NCBI RefSeq assembly: GCF_023159225.1
Contig: NC_063170.1
Location: 28,608,301 to 28,672,300, forward strand
Direction of reading: 5' to 3'
Source: Perognathus longimembris pacificus
Lineage: Eukaryota > Chordata > Mammalia > Rodentia > Heteromyidae
Length of the DNA stretch: 64,000 bases
Shown here one piece after another: positions 11,501-25,600 of the stretch (its first letter is position 1; each line of letters begins with the position of its first letter). A program made the position numbers and the translations under genes. Below the pieces are notes generated by a model. The model had not been told where the DNA came from, searched no databases, and saw only the letters and a list, made by a program, of their open reading frames with translations.

Positions 11501-14500
11501 GGAACTACAGTGAGACTCAGCTTGCTTACCTTGATCTCTGGCTGGAGACTCTGAAACCCTTAGCACCTAAGCAATCAATAAGGTATCCATTGGGGCTGGG
11601 AATATGGCCTAGTGGCAACAGAACTTGCCTTGAATACATGAAGCCCTGGGTTCGATTCCCCAGCACCACATATATAGAAAATGGCCGTAAGTGGCACTGT
11701 GGCTCCAGTGGCAGAGTGCTAGCCTTGAGCAAAAAGAAGCAAGGGACAGTGCTCAGGCCCTGAGTCCAAGGCCCAGGACTGGCAAAAAAAAAAAAAAAAA
11801 AAGGTATCAATTGTTCAGAAAAATATTCCCATGTAATAGCCTTTAGTTAGCAAAAAATACATGGGAAAGAATAAAGACTGGAGTCACTCACACCTTAGAT
11901 TGCTGGGAGAAATTGGTGACCCTCCAGTTAGAACAACTAAAGGACAACACCCCAGCAGCTCCTACATCTCAATCAGATGGCCTAGTTATTTTGTTGTTTG
12001 CTCTTTGTAAATACACTGGCTGTTTCTTGAGTTGCCTCAAATAGAAATAGTTAAACCCTTATGAAGCTAGTGTACCCCCTCCCCTTCAAACTGTGGGTGT
12101 TTCAGAACACTTAAACTAACCAATCCAAGGAATTAAATATTAAATATTTAATATTAAAACTGGGAATGAACTATATTTGAAATGAAGTCTCTCCCAAAAG
12201 GCATGTGTTAAAGACTTGGTCCCAGATGATGGCACTATGGAGAAGTGACTGAATCATAAGGGAGCTAACATAATCAGCTAGCCTGTTGTTTAATTCATGG
12301 ATACTCATGGATGCTTGGGCTGTTAGGTTGAAGGAAGTATGTCACTAAAGGTACACCTTGCCCTGCCCCCTCCTCTGGTTCTTGGTTTCCTGATTGCCAT
12401 TAAGGGAACAACTCTACTTCGCTCCACCCTCTACCACGATGTTCTGCCTTGCCTTAGACCAGAGTGGAGCCATAGACCATGAGGCAAACCTCTAAAGCTA
12501 TGAGACAAATTTGTTTTTCTCTGGTGTTTGTCACAACAAACAAGTAACAAGCAAAACTAGTTCAATTTCTGGTTGATATCTAGAGTAGGCTGTCTGTCAC
12601 TAACCTAAACACTTTTATGGCCCTTCCTCAAATCCTGAGTTTCTCCATATTATTGGAGTTGCTACCCAACCTATGATTGTTCTCAGACCTTTTCCATACC
12701 ATTTTCTTCCCATTTAGGCCCTCTCTCAGGAAGTCATTGTTCATTCATCTCATCAGTCCCCTTACATGAGGGAGAGGTTTTTTGCAAGTGTATGAAGCCC
12801 ATGTATGTCTTTGCCCCAAAAGAAAGAAACAATACTATAAACCCACCAGAAAGTCCTGAGCATTTAAGGTCCTTGCCAGGTATTCCCATCTACCTATCAG
12901 ACTCAGTCCTACCCGTCCTGCATTTTAGGAATTCCAGGAAGAGCCTTTGGAACCATTCCAACACTGAAGCTAGTCATGTCCATTCAGTACCTCAATTAAA
13001 ATTCAGGTGTTCATAATAATTATGAATCAATGGATACTCATTAGACAAGTATTACTTTTACCCAGTAACATGTTACCTTTTTTCATATTCAATTCCCTTA
13101 TAATCTTCCTTTCTTTCCTTAATAAATATAACTGTCCAAATAATTCTCCAGGACTTTCTAGGTTTCAAATAACATTCTAAGTAGTAATTTTATCTTTACA
13201 GTATTTATGCATTGGTCAGAGTTGTCTCTACTAATTAACAGTGAAAAGGAAGAAAAATGTGACTTAATTTTCCTACAGTGGAAAGTCAGACCTTTAAACT
13301 GAGAAGCCTAGAGACAAGGCTCTCTGCTTAGAGCTAAAACAACACATTCAGGGTAAAAAGGGAATAAAGGAAGTAGCCTTGATGATTTGTGCTTAATGTG
13401 ATCAAGTTATATGGTTACAGAGTTCAGAAATTTTACTTTGGTGTGAAAGAATCTCAAAGAACCTCAAAGAATCTGTGACTTACTGAATACATTGTAAGAG
13501 ATTTTGATCCTTTTGGTAAGAGAAAGAGGGGATACTGGGACATAGATCAAGCTTATAGACAGAACAAAGCACTGTTTGATGTCCTAAATAATTACGTGTT
13601 TGGCATTAATGGAATTTGTTTTAATATCAACCTGATTCCAGTGATGTACAAAGATTCTACTATACAAATTTGGAAGGTTTATTATCATGTGGAATTTAGA
13701 ATAACTGAATGTCACTACTATAGCTCCAAAATCATATTTGTAAATATTTCTATCCTAAATTACAGTGCAGGGGCTGGGAATATGGCCTAGTGGCAAGAGT
13801 GCTTGCCTCGTATACATGAGACCCTGGGTTCGATTCCTCAGCACCACATATACAGAAAATGGCCAGAAGTGGCGCTGTGGCTCAAGTGGCAGAGTGCTAG
13901 CCTTGAGCAAAAAAGAAGCCAGGGACAGTGCTCAGGCCCTGAGTTCAAGGCCCAGGACTGGCCAAAAATAAATAAATAAATAAATAAATTACAGTGCAAA
14001 TTTTCTCTATTCTTTATATGTCACTTTTCTACTCACTGACAAAGCCCATCTGGTTGGTTGAGTTGTGAATAGTAATTACTTGAGAAAAAAGATAATTGTA
14101 AACAGACTACTAATTGTGAGCAGACCTCAAGGAAGAAAATAACAACAGGTTTGTTTTCCCTTGCAACTTTATTTTCATTATGATTATCTTTTGTATGAAG
14201 TTCATACATCAATTTTTTTATAAAGACATACTTTAGTTAAGCATCATGTATTCAGTTTTTCAAGCATGATTCATCTTTTTGTCATGGTTGTATATTGCTT
14301 TCCTGGTTTCTGTTTGTCAGTATCTTGTTTTTTTAAAAAGTACATTCCTCTCCATAGTTTCAGTGTAAAGATATGAGGAATTTGAAGGGAACAGTGTTCC
14401 TATATAACATGAGATCTTCACTAACAGTACTCAAAGCAAGAGAAAGACAAAGGTGTTGAGAAAAGACTAAGGTCAACAAGGATGTAAAACCAAAGATGGA

Positions 14501-17500
14501 GGACAAATACATTTTAAGTTGTAAACTAAATGGCAAGAACTGTATCTTTGTACATTGATAACCTTGGTTAGGAAATACCAACAACGGAATGAACAAAGAT
14601 GTAACTATCTCCAGTCACTTGGAAAGGTCAATACGTCCATTTCCCTCATCCCTAACCTCCTGTAAGTTACTAGTTGCAACTGAATGAATGTAGATTCATC
14701 TCTGTATTCAAAAGTTCACACATGTGAGATGTTTTACAAGATCTCCAACATGTCCTATAACCATTTCCTTCCACATACCAAGCCTACTGTACTACTCAGA
14801 GCTCCCTGAAACATGCTACACATTAGAGTTCGTGCCTCCTTGTTTTTAGAGTTCTGTTCCTAGGTTCATAATACACATTTTTTGTGTGAAGATTTCCTCA
14901 CTATCCCCCTCAAGCCCCATCAGAATGAGTGGGTTTCCCCTACCCCTGTGCTTCCATTATATGTTCTCTGTGCTTCCTGATGAACCTCTTTCCAACTTAT
15001 ATTGTTGGTGGTCTTTGATAATAGATTGCTTACAGATATCAGTTGTCCTAATATCTAATGTTTATTTAGGCAATTCCTAGTATGTAATATGTGTTATGCA
15101 TTTCTCATTTAATTTTCACAACAAACTTGTGTGGTTGGTGCTGTAATCAGCTAACAAAGAACTCACAGCTGAAACAAGGCAAAACTTGAATCCCAGCCCC
15201 AGACTCACCTGCATCCTGAAGTCCACTTAACCATTTTTTAATTTCTCTACTGTGTACCCCTTGGGCCTGCTCTTCAGGAGCAGATCACACAGTAGTGGGT
15301 GGGGTTAGTAGTATAGTTTCCATTCAACAAAACAAAGTGCCTTATTGGGCACTGACAACTCGTACCTGTAATCCTAGCTACTCAGGAGGCTAACATCTGA
15401 GGGTCTGGTTTGAAGGTAGCCTGGGCCGGAAAGTCTGAGACTGTTATCTCCAATTAACTACCAAAAAAAAAAAAAAAAGCTGGAAGTGTCGCTGTGATCC
15501 AAATGGTAAGGCACTAGCCTTGAATACAAAAGCTCCAGGACAGTGCTAAGGCCCAAAGTTCAAGCCCTAGGACCAGCACAAGAGAGAGACAGAGAAAGAG
15601 AGAAAGGTGCCTTAAAGAAGTTAGAAATACTGAGAGAGAGCAAAGGAAGGGGTGACATTGTCCAAAAAGAAATGAACTCTTTACCTGACTTATATGTAAC
15701 TTTAACTCCTCTATACATCACCTTTATGATAACAATAAAATAATTGAAAAAATAGGACACCTTAAAACTGTGTTATATGTATATATACATATGTATGTGT
15801 ATAGATATATAACCCACAGTCAACATCATACTAATTGGTAAAAACCTAAAACAAGTTTTTTTCTAAAATCAGGAACAAAATAGGATGTCCACCCTTACTC
15901 TATATAGTCTGGAAGTCCTAGCCAAAGCAAAAGGGCAGTAGAAAGATTACACATATTTTATAAGGGAATATAAAGATTTTTATAAGAAATCCAAACAGGG
16001 AAAGAAGTAAAACTCTTATTTGCAGATAATATGACCCCATGTCTAAAGGACCCTAAACACTCCATTCCAAAACTACTTGGGCTGTTAAGCACCTTCGGTA
16101 AAATATTGAGTTATAAAATCAATGCACAAAACTCAGTAGCTGGGGCTAGGAATGTGGCCTAGTGGTACTGTGCTTACCTTGCATGCATGAAGCCCTGGGT
16201 TCCATTTCTCATCACCACATAAGTGGAAAAAGCTGGAAGTGGTGCTGTGTGGCTCAAGTGGTAGAGTGTTAGCCGTGAGCAAAAAGAAGCCAGGGACAGT
16301 GCTCAGGCCCTGAATCCAAGCCCCAGGACTGGCCAAAAAAAAAAAAAAAATTTTCTTGAAAAGAAAAAAACTCAGCATTTTGATAAACAATGAATTTATG
16401 GAAAGGAAAATTAAGAGAACAAAACAATAGACTCAAAAGTATATTTTTTAAAAACTAGAAATAACTCCAAAGGGGTGAAGGACTTCTAGAATAAAAACTG
16501 TAAAACTTGTGTGGGGCACTGGTGGCTCATGCCTGTAATATCTAAGCTACTTAAGAAAGATCATGGTTCAAAGTCAGCCAGGGTAGGAAGACTCTTACCT
16601 CCAATCACCAAAAGGAAAGAAGTGGATTTGTAGCTGAAGTGGTTGAGCCGTGAATAAAAAAAGCCCAGGGACTGAGTTTGAGCACCAGAACTGGCATAAA
16701 AAAAATTTTAAACCTTAAGAAGATACCAGGAAGGGGGAAAGACACTCATGTTGAGGAATTGGTAGAATTACCATTCTGTGAAAATGGCCATATAGCCAAA
16801 GGCTATTTACAAATCCAATGTACTCTAAATCCCAGTCATTATTTGTAGAGATGGAGAAGACAATTCAATAAATACTTCATATTGAAACACAAAAGACCCC
16901 AAATAGCCAAAGCAATCTTGAACAAGAAAAGCAACACTATAGATATCATGCTCCCAGGCTTCAAACTATACCTCAGAGCCCTAGTAACAAACAGGTTAGT
17001 ACTGGCACAAAAACATCTAAGACCAACAGTACAGACGAGAAGACCCAGAAATGAACCTACACACCTATAGCCACCTGATTTTTGACAAAAGAGCTAACAA
17101 TGTATGGAAGAAAGTACTCTTCAATAATTAGTGCAGGGGGGCTGGGGATATAGCCTAGTGGCAAGAGTGCCTGCCTCGGATACACGAGGCTCTAGGTTCG
17201 ATTCCCCAGCACCACATATACAGAAAACGGCCGGAAGCGGCGCTGTGGCTCAAGTGGCAGAGTGCTAGCCTTGAGCGGGAAGAAGCCAGGGACAGTGCTC
17301 AGGCCCTGAGTCCAAGGCCCAGAACTGGCCAAAAAAAAAAAAAAAAGAAAAAAAAATCAAAAAAAAAAAAATAATTAGTGCAGGGAAGACTGGATATGCA
17401 TATGCAAAAAGACTTCAATTAGATTGTCATCTCTCACATTTTATTAATATCAATTCAGAAGAGACCAAAGACCTCAGTCTAAATTCTGAGCCCTTGAAAC

Positions 17501-19629
17501 TACTATAGGAAAGAGGGAAAACTTATTGGCATAGGCAGGACTTTTCTGAGTAGAATTCTAGGGTCTCTGCAGACAAGAAAGATAATTGAAATTGCATGAA
17601 GCTCAAAAGCACTGGCACATGCCAGTGAAGGACATAGTCACTTAAGCTAAAAAGACAGCTTACAGAATGGGAGATCTTTACCAGCTGTATGTCTGACAAG
17701 GGCCTAATAAACAATACACAAGGTCTCAAAACTAAATGCCCAAAGTGTTAATAACCCTGTTAATAAGTGGGCAAAGGAGGTAAATAGACACTTCCTAAAA
17801 GAAGAAATACAGAATACCAATAAACACATGAATAAATGCTTAACATCCCTGGCTTTAAAGTAAATACAAGTCAAAACAACACTGAGCCCGGCACCAATGG
17901 CTCAAGCCTGAAAATCCTAGCTACTCAGGAGCCTGGGAGCTGAGAATCACAATTCAAGACCATCCTGAGCATAAAAGTTTATGAGACTCTTATCTCCAAT
18001 TAGCCAGAAGAAAGTAGGAAGGGAGGAAAAAAGAAAGAAGGAAAGGAAGGAAGGAAGGAATGAAACAAAGGAAGAAAGAAAGTGAGTAAGCAAGCAGAAG
18101 TAGATCTGTGGCTTAAGTGATAGAACACAAATGCTGAGACAGCACCCAGACCCTGAGTTCAAGCCCCAGAATTATCACACACACAGACAAAACAAAACTA
18201 TTGAGATTTTATATCACTCCACTTAGAATGGTTAGAATATACACAACAACAAATGGAAAGAGGGATCATATAACACTGATGGTATCAGTGTAAATTAGTG
18301 TAACCACTGATTTCCTATGGAGGTTCCTCAAAAAACTAAAAATAGCCAGACGCTGGTGCCTCATGCCTGTAATCCTAGCCACTCAAGAGGCTAAGATCTG
18401 AGGATCACGGTTCATAGCCAGCCTGGGCAGGAAAGTCTGTGACACTCTTATCTCCAATTAACCACCTGAAAACTAGAAGTGGTGCTATGGCTCAAAGTGG
18501 AGGAGCACTTGCCTTGAGCTGAAGAGCTCAGGGACAGCACTCAGACCCAGAGTTCAAGCCCCATGACCAACCAAAAAAAAAGGTAGAAGTATCCTGTGAT
18601 CCAGTGATGCCACTCTTGGGCATTTATCCAAAAGATTGTGACTTAGAATACAGTTTAAAGAAGCAAGCAAAATGCCTGCACATCAATGTTCATTGCAGTT
18701 GTATTTATAATAGCCAAGTTATAGAAACAGACCAAATACCCTACAACTGACAAATGGGTCAAGAAAATGAAAAATGTGATATATAATGTAAGCTCCTCCA
18801 TCTATCAGGAAGAATAATATTATGCTAATTACAGGGAAATGGATGGACCTGGAAAAAAATGCATATTGAATTAAGTAAGCCAGGCTCAGAGAGGCAAAGG
18901 GTATATGTTTTCTGTCATATATGGAAGTTAGACCTGAAGTATAAACATTTCAAAACATGAGGCCAAATACATATGTATGTGATCAAACTGACTAAAGGAT
19001 AGCATATGCAGGAGTGAGATCCCATGCTGTATCCTCTTTGAGCAATTAACAGGCAGTTTAACAAAATGAATACCAAGAATCTACAACATATCTTGACCAA
19101 AAGGGTTCATGCTGAAAAGAAGGGGAAAGATGAATGGAAAGAGGAATAGTGATAATACTCAATGTACATACATGAAAACTGAATTAGAAAACTTGAGATC
19201 AGAGGGAGTGGGATAAATGGGATGGGGTGAGTTATAGAAGGAGTTGACTTATCACTTATGCACTGTGCACATAAATGGACATGTTATCAAAATCTCTTTG
19301 TACAACAATTTGAACAATAAAAAAGAATGTCCCAAATGTGTTTAAAATCAGCCATATCTTTTCTTCAGTTCTTTGGGGTCAGATAGTAAATCATGAGATA
19401 GTTTTTAATGCTTAAAAATCTGAAGAGTGGCTAGGTGTCAGTGGCCCATGCCTATAATTCTACCTATTTCGGAGGCTGAGATCTGAGGATCAAAGTTCAA
19501 AGCCAGCTTGGAAAGGAAAGTCCATAAGACTCTTATCTCTAACCACCAAATATCCAGAAGAAGAGCTTCTGTGTTTAAGTCCCAAGATCAGCACCCAGGC
19601 CCTGAGTTCAAGCCCTAATATCAACACAT

Positions 19630-19671
<42 letters not shown>

Positions 19672-22600
19672 ACACTTGAGAGTGAATATTGGTAAGAAAT
19701 AATGATTCTAGTATTGTCATCAAATCTTCCTTATAGACTTAGTAAAATGTAGGATATAGTCAATTTTTTAACTTTTCTTTTCTGTTATTCTAGTGCTGTT
19801 AATAACAATACTTGTGGTAGAAGGGATCGCTGTGGCCCAAAAGACTCAAGGTAATATATAATGATAACTCATTGCATGTTCAGGACAGAAGGAAAGGATC
19901 GCAACTTTTGAATACTATTTCCCTAAGTATTTGGGGATAATTCATGGCCTAAGTCTTTCTGTCAGCCAGTAAGCCTCAGTTTAACTGGACTTTGCTGCAG
20001 GTAGAGTGAAGTGTTGACATAAGTCTTCCTAAATAAGTTGAAAAAAAAAAAAACAGCACCACTAGTAGCTCCTCAAACACCATGATTTATGTACAATGTG
20101 TATTTGTACTTTATCATAAAGGAGAAATTTTTAAATCCCCTTTTTTAATGTAAACAAGTTAAGCCTTTCTATCAAAATAGTATTCAAAGCTCTTTGGTCC
20201 TATTCTCATTGTCCTGATATATGAAAGAATTTTAGCTAGCTATTACAATTTTTAAGCCAGTTTGGTGCATTTCCTGTATGATCCAATTTGCTTTTCATCA
20301 AAGTTATGCATACATGTGATAAAAATCATAACATACTAAACAACTAGGAAAAAACATTTTCCCATTCTATACGTCTCACTTCCTGCCCCATGGAAGTAAC
20401 TAGTTTAAGATTGTTCTTTTGGCATTTTTTTTTATCTTTAAGCAACATGCTATGGTGGTGTTTCTTGATTATTTCTATTTTAGACATTACTTATTTCTCA
20501 CCATGGAAGATAAGAATTTAACTCTTTCACACACTTTCTGCCCACTCAGCCCACAGGGAGTATTGCTTATTCTCAGCTAAGAGGACAAAGTTGCAAATGT
20601 CTCTCAGAAAGTATTCTCCAGCTTTCTCTTTTATATCAGCCTTCTCAATATAGCTTAGCACAATTCTAGTTATACCAGCATTGGGATTTACAATGTTTTT
20701 TTTACTATGAATTTTGTTTTTAGGTTTAAGAGAATTTTGTTTCTGTTTAATTTTTAAAATTGCTTTTTCATTTTATGTGTTCTGTCTTTTCAGAAATTCC
20801 TTTTGGTTGTTTTTGGAAGGTGGAGGTTATATTGTTTTGTTTGAAACAGGATCTTGTTTATGACTTGAGGTTCTCCTTCTTCTGCAGTGCCAGGCCTTTT
20901 TCTTTCTTTCTTTCTTTCTTTTTTAAATTCTAAGCTATATAGCCTAGGCTGACCTTGAATTTACTGTCCTCCTATCTCAACCTCTCATCTCTCCCTCTGG
21001 GCCACATTCTGGGAGATTTACTTAACTTTATCCTTAAAACTAGGAATTAGAAAACTTTCTGAAAAAGTTCAGATGTTAAGTATTTAAGTCTTTGCAGGCC
21101 ATACTGCCTAGAGGAAGCTGCTCAGCTCTTCTGTTGTTCATAGGCCAGTATAAAGGCCAGTGATGGGTGTGGGTGTGTCAGTGAAGCTTCAGTGTAGCTA
21201 CTGGCAGCAAGCAGACTTGGCTTTGAGCTCTAAACTTTGCTCATGGTTTCCTTTCTCCTGTGAATGGAAGCTTTCCTTTGTTTTCTGAATATGCTTTGCT
21301 TTGAATATCCTTGTTGATATGCCCTGTGTATATACTTGCTTTTCTATCTCTGTAGATTAAAGGAAGGTTGGTTTTTTTTTTTTTTACTATGTTTTAAATA
21401 TATATTTCTTACATTATTCTGTTTCTTTGAAGTTGCTTTTTTCTGTGTTTCCTACCGGAGGTTTTCCTCCAGTGTCTGGTTATCTTTGCATATTTTTTCA
21501 CATTTAAGTGGAGCATGGAAAAAGTGGTGATTAGTTGTCTACAGGTAGAGGTAAAGATGTGTACTGTGGCCCTCACCATGGACTGACCTGGCCTTCTGGA
21601 GCCCATGAATCTACATGGTTGAGTCTTTTCTCAGTGTGGGTTAGATTCCCCAGAGAAGTCTTTCCATTTCCTGTTTAGTGGCTCTGAATTCAGAGCATTC
21701 CTCTAAGAAGCCACTGGTTCATTATGCAAACTAATTTTGTTTTCAAGTTGACCTTTTGACTGTTAGCTGTATCTGATGTCCCCGATTCCATCAATCCTGT
21801 TTGACCTTCTGGAGAAATCATCCCCAATGCTTTAATGTGCTAGAATAGCAACTGCCTATGTGGAGAAGGGAAGGGTATATACAATCCAAGTGCTTCTCAG
21901 AAGACTTAACCAGCCTCTTCCTTGTAAACCAGCCCAGTTCACACCACTTGCTTCTACTGCCAGTTGTTACTGTTGTGTCTACTTATCCATACTTCAGGGT
22001 AAGAAAAAAGAAAAGAAAGAAAGAGGGAGAGAAAACTGTTAGATTCTAGTACTGGCAAAAAAAGTGGAATTTGAGGAGGATGTAAAAGTAAATGCATGAT
22101 TCAGTGACAATCTTTAACTAGAATCCCTCTGTAATCTTTGAATTTTATTTGACTTTTGTTAAAATAAGTATAAAGATACTATATCAGATAATTCCAGTGA
22201 TCGTTTTATTTTTATATCAGACTGAATTTTACTAAATGTTATCAATTGATTAGATTCTCCCACATGTTTTTGCCTTGTCAAATGTAAGCATTTTATTTCC
22301 TTCTTGTCTTCCATAGCCAACTTCTTCAGCAGCAAGTACTTCCAACAAACACAGCATACAGAAATCTTACCTCCCTTTTGTACTCAATTTGTTGTGCTAA
22401 GTTTGATGGTTGGCTCTTAGGGATCTATATCTATATCTATATCTATCTATGCACTGGAGTGGGCAATTGTTAGAAGAATGCTATTGTCTTTTGCTGGGAT
22501 AATGTCTAACATTCTGCTTTTCCTAAAGATGGACAAAACATTGGAATCAAGCACAGTCCCCCAACTCAGTGTGGCATTTGGGTTAGAACCAGCAATGGAG

Positions 22601-25600
22601 GTCATTTTGCTTCACCAAATTATCCCAATTCCTATCCACCAAACAAGGAGTGCATCTACATTTTGGAAGGTATTCATCCAATTTCTGTCTTTAATTGGAT
22701 AGTTACTTCTTATTGTAAAACTAAACATTAGCAAAATGCCTTGTTTAAACCAATGTGAATGAATTTTATATTTTATACTGAATTCTGTATAAACTCAGTA
22801 CAGATTATACTGAACTCTGGTAAAAATAAATATTGTAATATTTAATACGTTAACAAGTGGTAATTAAAAGTTTATGGGGGTCTGGGAATGTGGCTTAGTG
22901 GTAAAATGCTTGCCTAGCATGCATGAAGCCCTAGGTTCAATTCTTCAGTACCACATAAACAGAAAAAGTCGGAAGTGGCAATATGGCTCAAATGGTACAG
23001 TCCTAGCCTTGAGCAAAAGAAGCTCAGAGACAGTGCCCAGGCCCTGAGTTCAAGCCCTAGGACTGGCAAAAAAAAAAACCCAAAACCTAAAAGTTTATGG
23101 GAATTTGGAATCTACTAAAGTATAATTTAACTAGGTACAACAGTATATATGACAAACTTCCTCTTTGGTAAGAAAGTTATTACTAGCATTTCTTATTGGG
23201 TATTATATAAATTTATGTCTATATTAGTATGTCCTTTTATTCTATATATCATCTAGGAAATATCAGTTTTAATCAACCGACTCTATTTACATATAAATTT
23301 GTTAAAACTAAGAGCATATACCAAAGAGAAATGTTATTCGAGTTCTATTTATATGAAGTAGGATATTTATTATGGCTTATTATATTTACTATGACCATCA
23401 TCTATAAAATATTAACAGAGTGATATGCTTTACTCATTGTGTCCATACATCTGTATCTTTCCTGTTCATACTGCCCTGATTTGCTTACTTTTATTTTATA
23501 GCTGCTCCACGTCAAAGAATAGAGTTGACCTTTGATGAACATTATTATATAGAACCATCATTTGAATGTCGATTTGATCACTTGGAAGTTCGAGATGGGC
23601 CATTTGGTTTCTCTCCTCTTATAGATCGTTACTGTGGCATGAAAAGCCCTCCATTAATTAGGTCAACAGGGAGATTCATGTGGATTAAATTTAGTTCTGA
23701 TGAAGAACTTGAAGGTCTGGGATTTCGAGCAAAATACTCATTTATTCCGGGTAAAGAATAAGTTACCTTTCTTTCTTTCTTTCAGTTGTTGAATATTTCA
23801 CTTTGATTTTAGAAACTTAAGCTTAGAAAAGATTTGATCAGGCTAATCAAATTGAGACTTCCAAGAAATCTCCAAGACACATATCTACAAAAAACTCCCA
23901 CCAGAGTTGTATTAAGTAAAACTGAGCAGAAGTATAGCTGTCATATACCTCCTACCTTCCCCCACCCCATCCACAGATTGCCATCAGAATGGTACATTTG
24001 TAACCGTCATGAACCAATCAGTATTCACACACCACTATCAGTAATAATGCATGGTTTACACTAGAGATTACCCTTGAGAGATCAAGTATTAGAGATCAAC
24101 CTTGACCACCATGGATTGACAAATGTATGATGACATGTGTCCATTATTACAGTATCAGACAGAACAGTTTTTCTGCCCTAAATATCCCCTGTGCTCCACT
24201 TATTCATTTTTCCGTCACCCTGACTTAGGCATCCTCTGGAGTAAGAGAAAATTCACAGTTATACTCTTTCAAAGTTTCATATATTTGGAATCACACAGTA
24301 TCAGCCTTTTCACATTGGCTTCTTTCAGCTATATGCATGTATGGTTCTTTATGTCATTTCATAGTTCCTTTTCTTAGCATTAAATAATCCTTTATTATCT
24401 GATTATACTATAATTTACTCATCTTACTGAAAGATCTTGGTAACTTCCAAGTCAAAATTATGAATAAAGCTGCTGTAAACATCTATGCACACGCTTTGAT
24501 AAGGATATAAGTTAACTGATTTGGATAAGTTATAATATGTTATGGATGAATGTAGAAGGTACATGCTAAATAAAGGTAGACAGAAATGAAAATTGCAAAT
24601 ATTTTATGAATCTGCTTACATCTAAAGGAGTCATAAAGAAAAATCATAGGAACAGGAAGTAGAATGGTTGGCAGAAACCAGGGAAGAAAGAACAAGAATT
24701 GGTATTTAATAGGAACAAACTTTCAGTTGCACCGTCAAAAAATGTACCAGAAATAGAGGTGAACAGTGATCTTAGCTACTCAAGAATCTACTGCAGGGAG
24801 GTTGCAAATTTGAGGCCATCCTGGGTTATTTGACAGCAAGATTTCATCTCTAGGTTTGAAAACAGTCTGGGTTATTTAGTTGCATGATCCTATCTCAAAA
24901 AAATTTGAGGCCAGGTGCTGGTGGCTCACATCTGTAATCCTAGCTACTCAGGAGGCTAAAAGAAAAAGACAACAAAAGAGTAGACTGATTTAAATAATTT
25001 TAAATAGTTGAAATACCTTACAACTTAATGTGGAAAGGTAGTTTGGACCTAAGTAATTCTTTTTCCTCTTACATATCATAAGAAAGTTTTTTGGTTTTTT
25101 TTTTTGGCCAGTCCTGGGCCTTGAACTCAGGGCCTGAGCACTGTCCCTGGCTTCTTCCTGCTCAAGGCTAGCACTCTGCCACTTGAGCCACAGCGCCACT
25201 TCTGGCCGTTTTCTGTATATGTGGTGCTGGGGAATCGAACCCAGGGCCTCATGTATACAAGGCAAGCACTCTTGCCACTAGGCCATATCCCCAGCCCCCA
25301 TAAGAAAGTTTTATGTGATTTATAGTTAAGCTATATAACAAGGTACACAAATTTTCGTTTTTTGTTTTTGTTTTTTGCCAGTACTGGGGCTTGAACTCAG
25401 CGGCTGAGCACTGTCCCTGGCTTCTTTTTGCTCAATGCTAGCACTCTACCACTTGAGCCACAGTGCCACTTCTGGCTTTTTCTATATATATGGTGCTGAG
25501 GAATCAAACCCAGGGCTTCATGTACACAAGGCGAGCACTTTACCACTAGGCCATATTCCCAGCCCCAAGTTATACAGATTTTCAAGATCTATAACTTGTA

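Larger units (their letters stand above)
15790..19328 (+). mobile_element. old L1 3' portion, broken by five nested SINEs
   Basis: Fragments of L1 ORF2 in sense order: acagtcaacatcatactaat at about 15819 (reverse transcriptase region), the aaatggccatatagccaaag block near 16785, acccagaaatgaacctacac near 17045, the C-terminal block near 18600 (gatgccactcttgggcattt), then the 3' UTR ending ttgaacaataaaaaagaatg. Frames are full of stops. Interrupted at 16141-16350, 16512-16705, 17139-17370, 17884-18190 and 18346-18580. Confidence 0.8.

Noticed and set aside
11526..11810. Recurrent minus-strand frame with phrases like [20 protein letters not shown]
   Set aside because: The same phrase recurs wherever SINE-A lies in the opposite direction (16133, 34569, 44513, 53151). 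It is SINE sequence, not a protein family.
13765..13971. Recurrent frame [20 protein letters not shown]
   Set aside because: The sense translation of SINE-A, repeated at 42544, 53050 and 55430 (-).
17139..17230. tRNA-like sequence with A and B boxes
   Set aside because: It is the left half of SINE-A. It lacks a proper cloverleaf and is followed by the right half and an A-tail, so it is not a tRNA gene.
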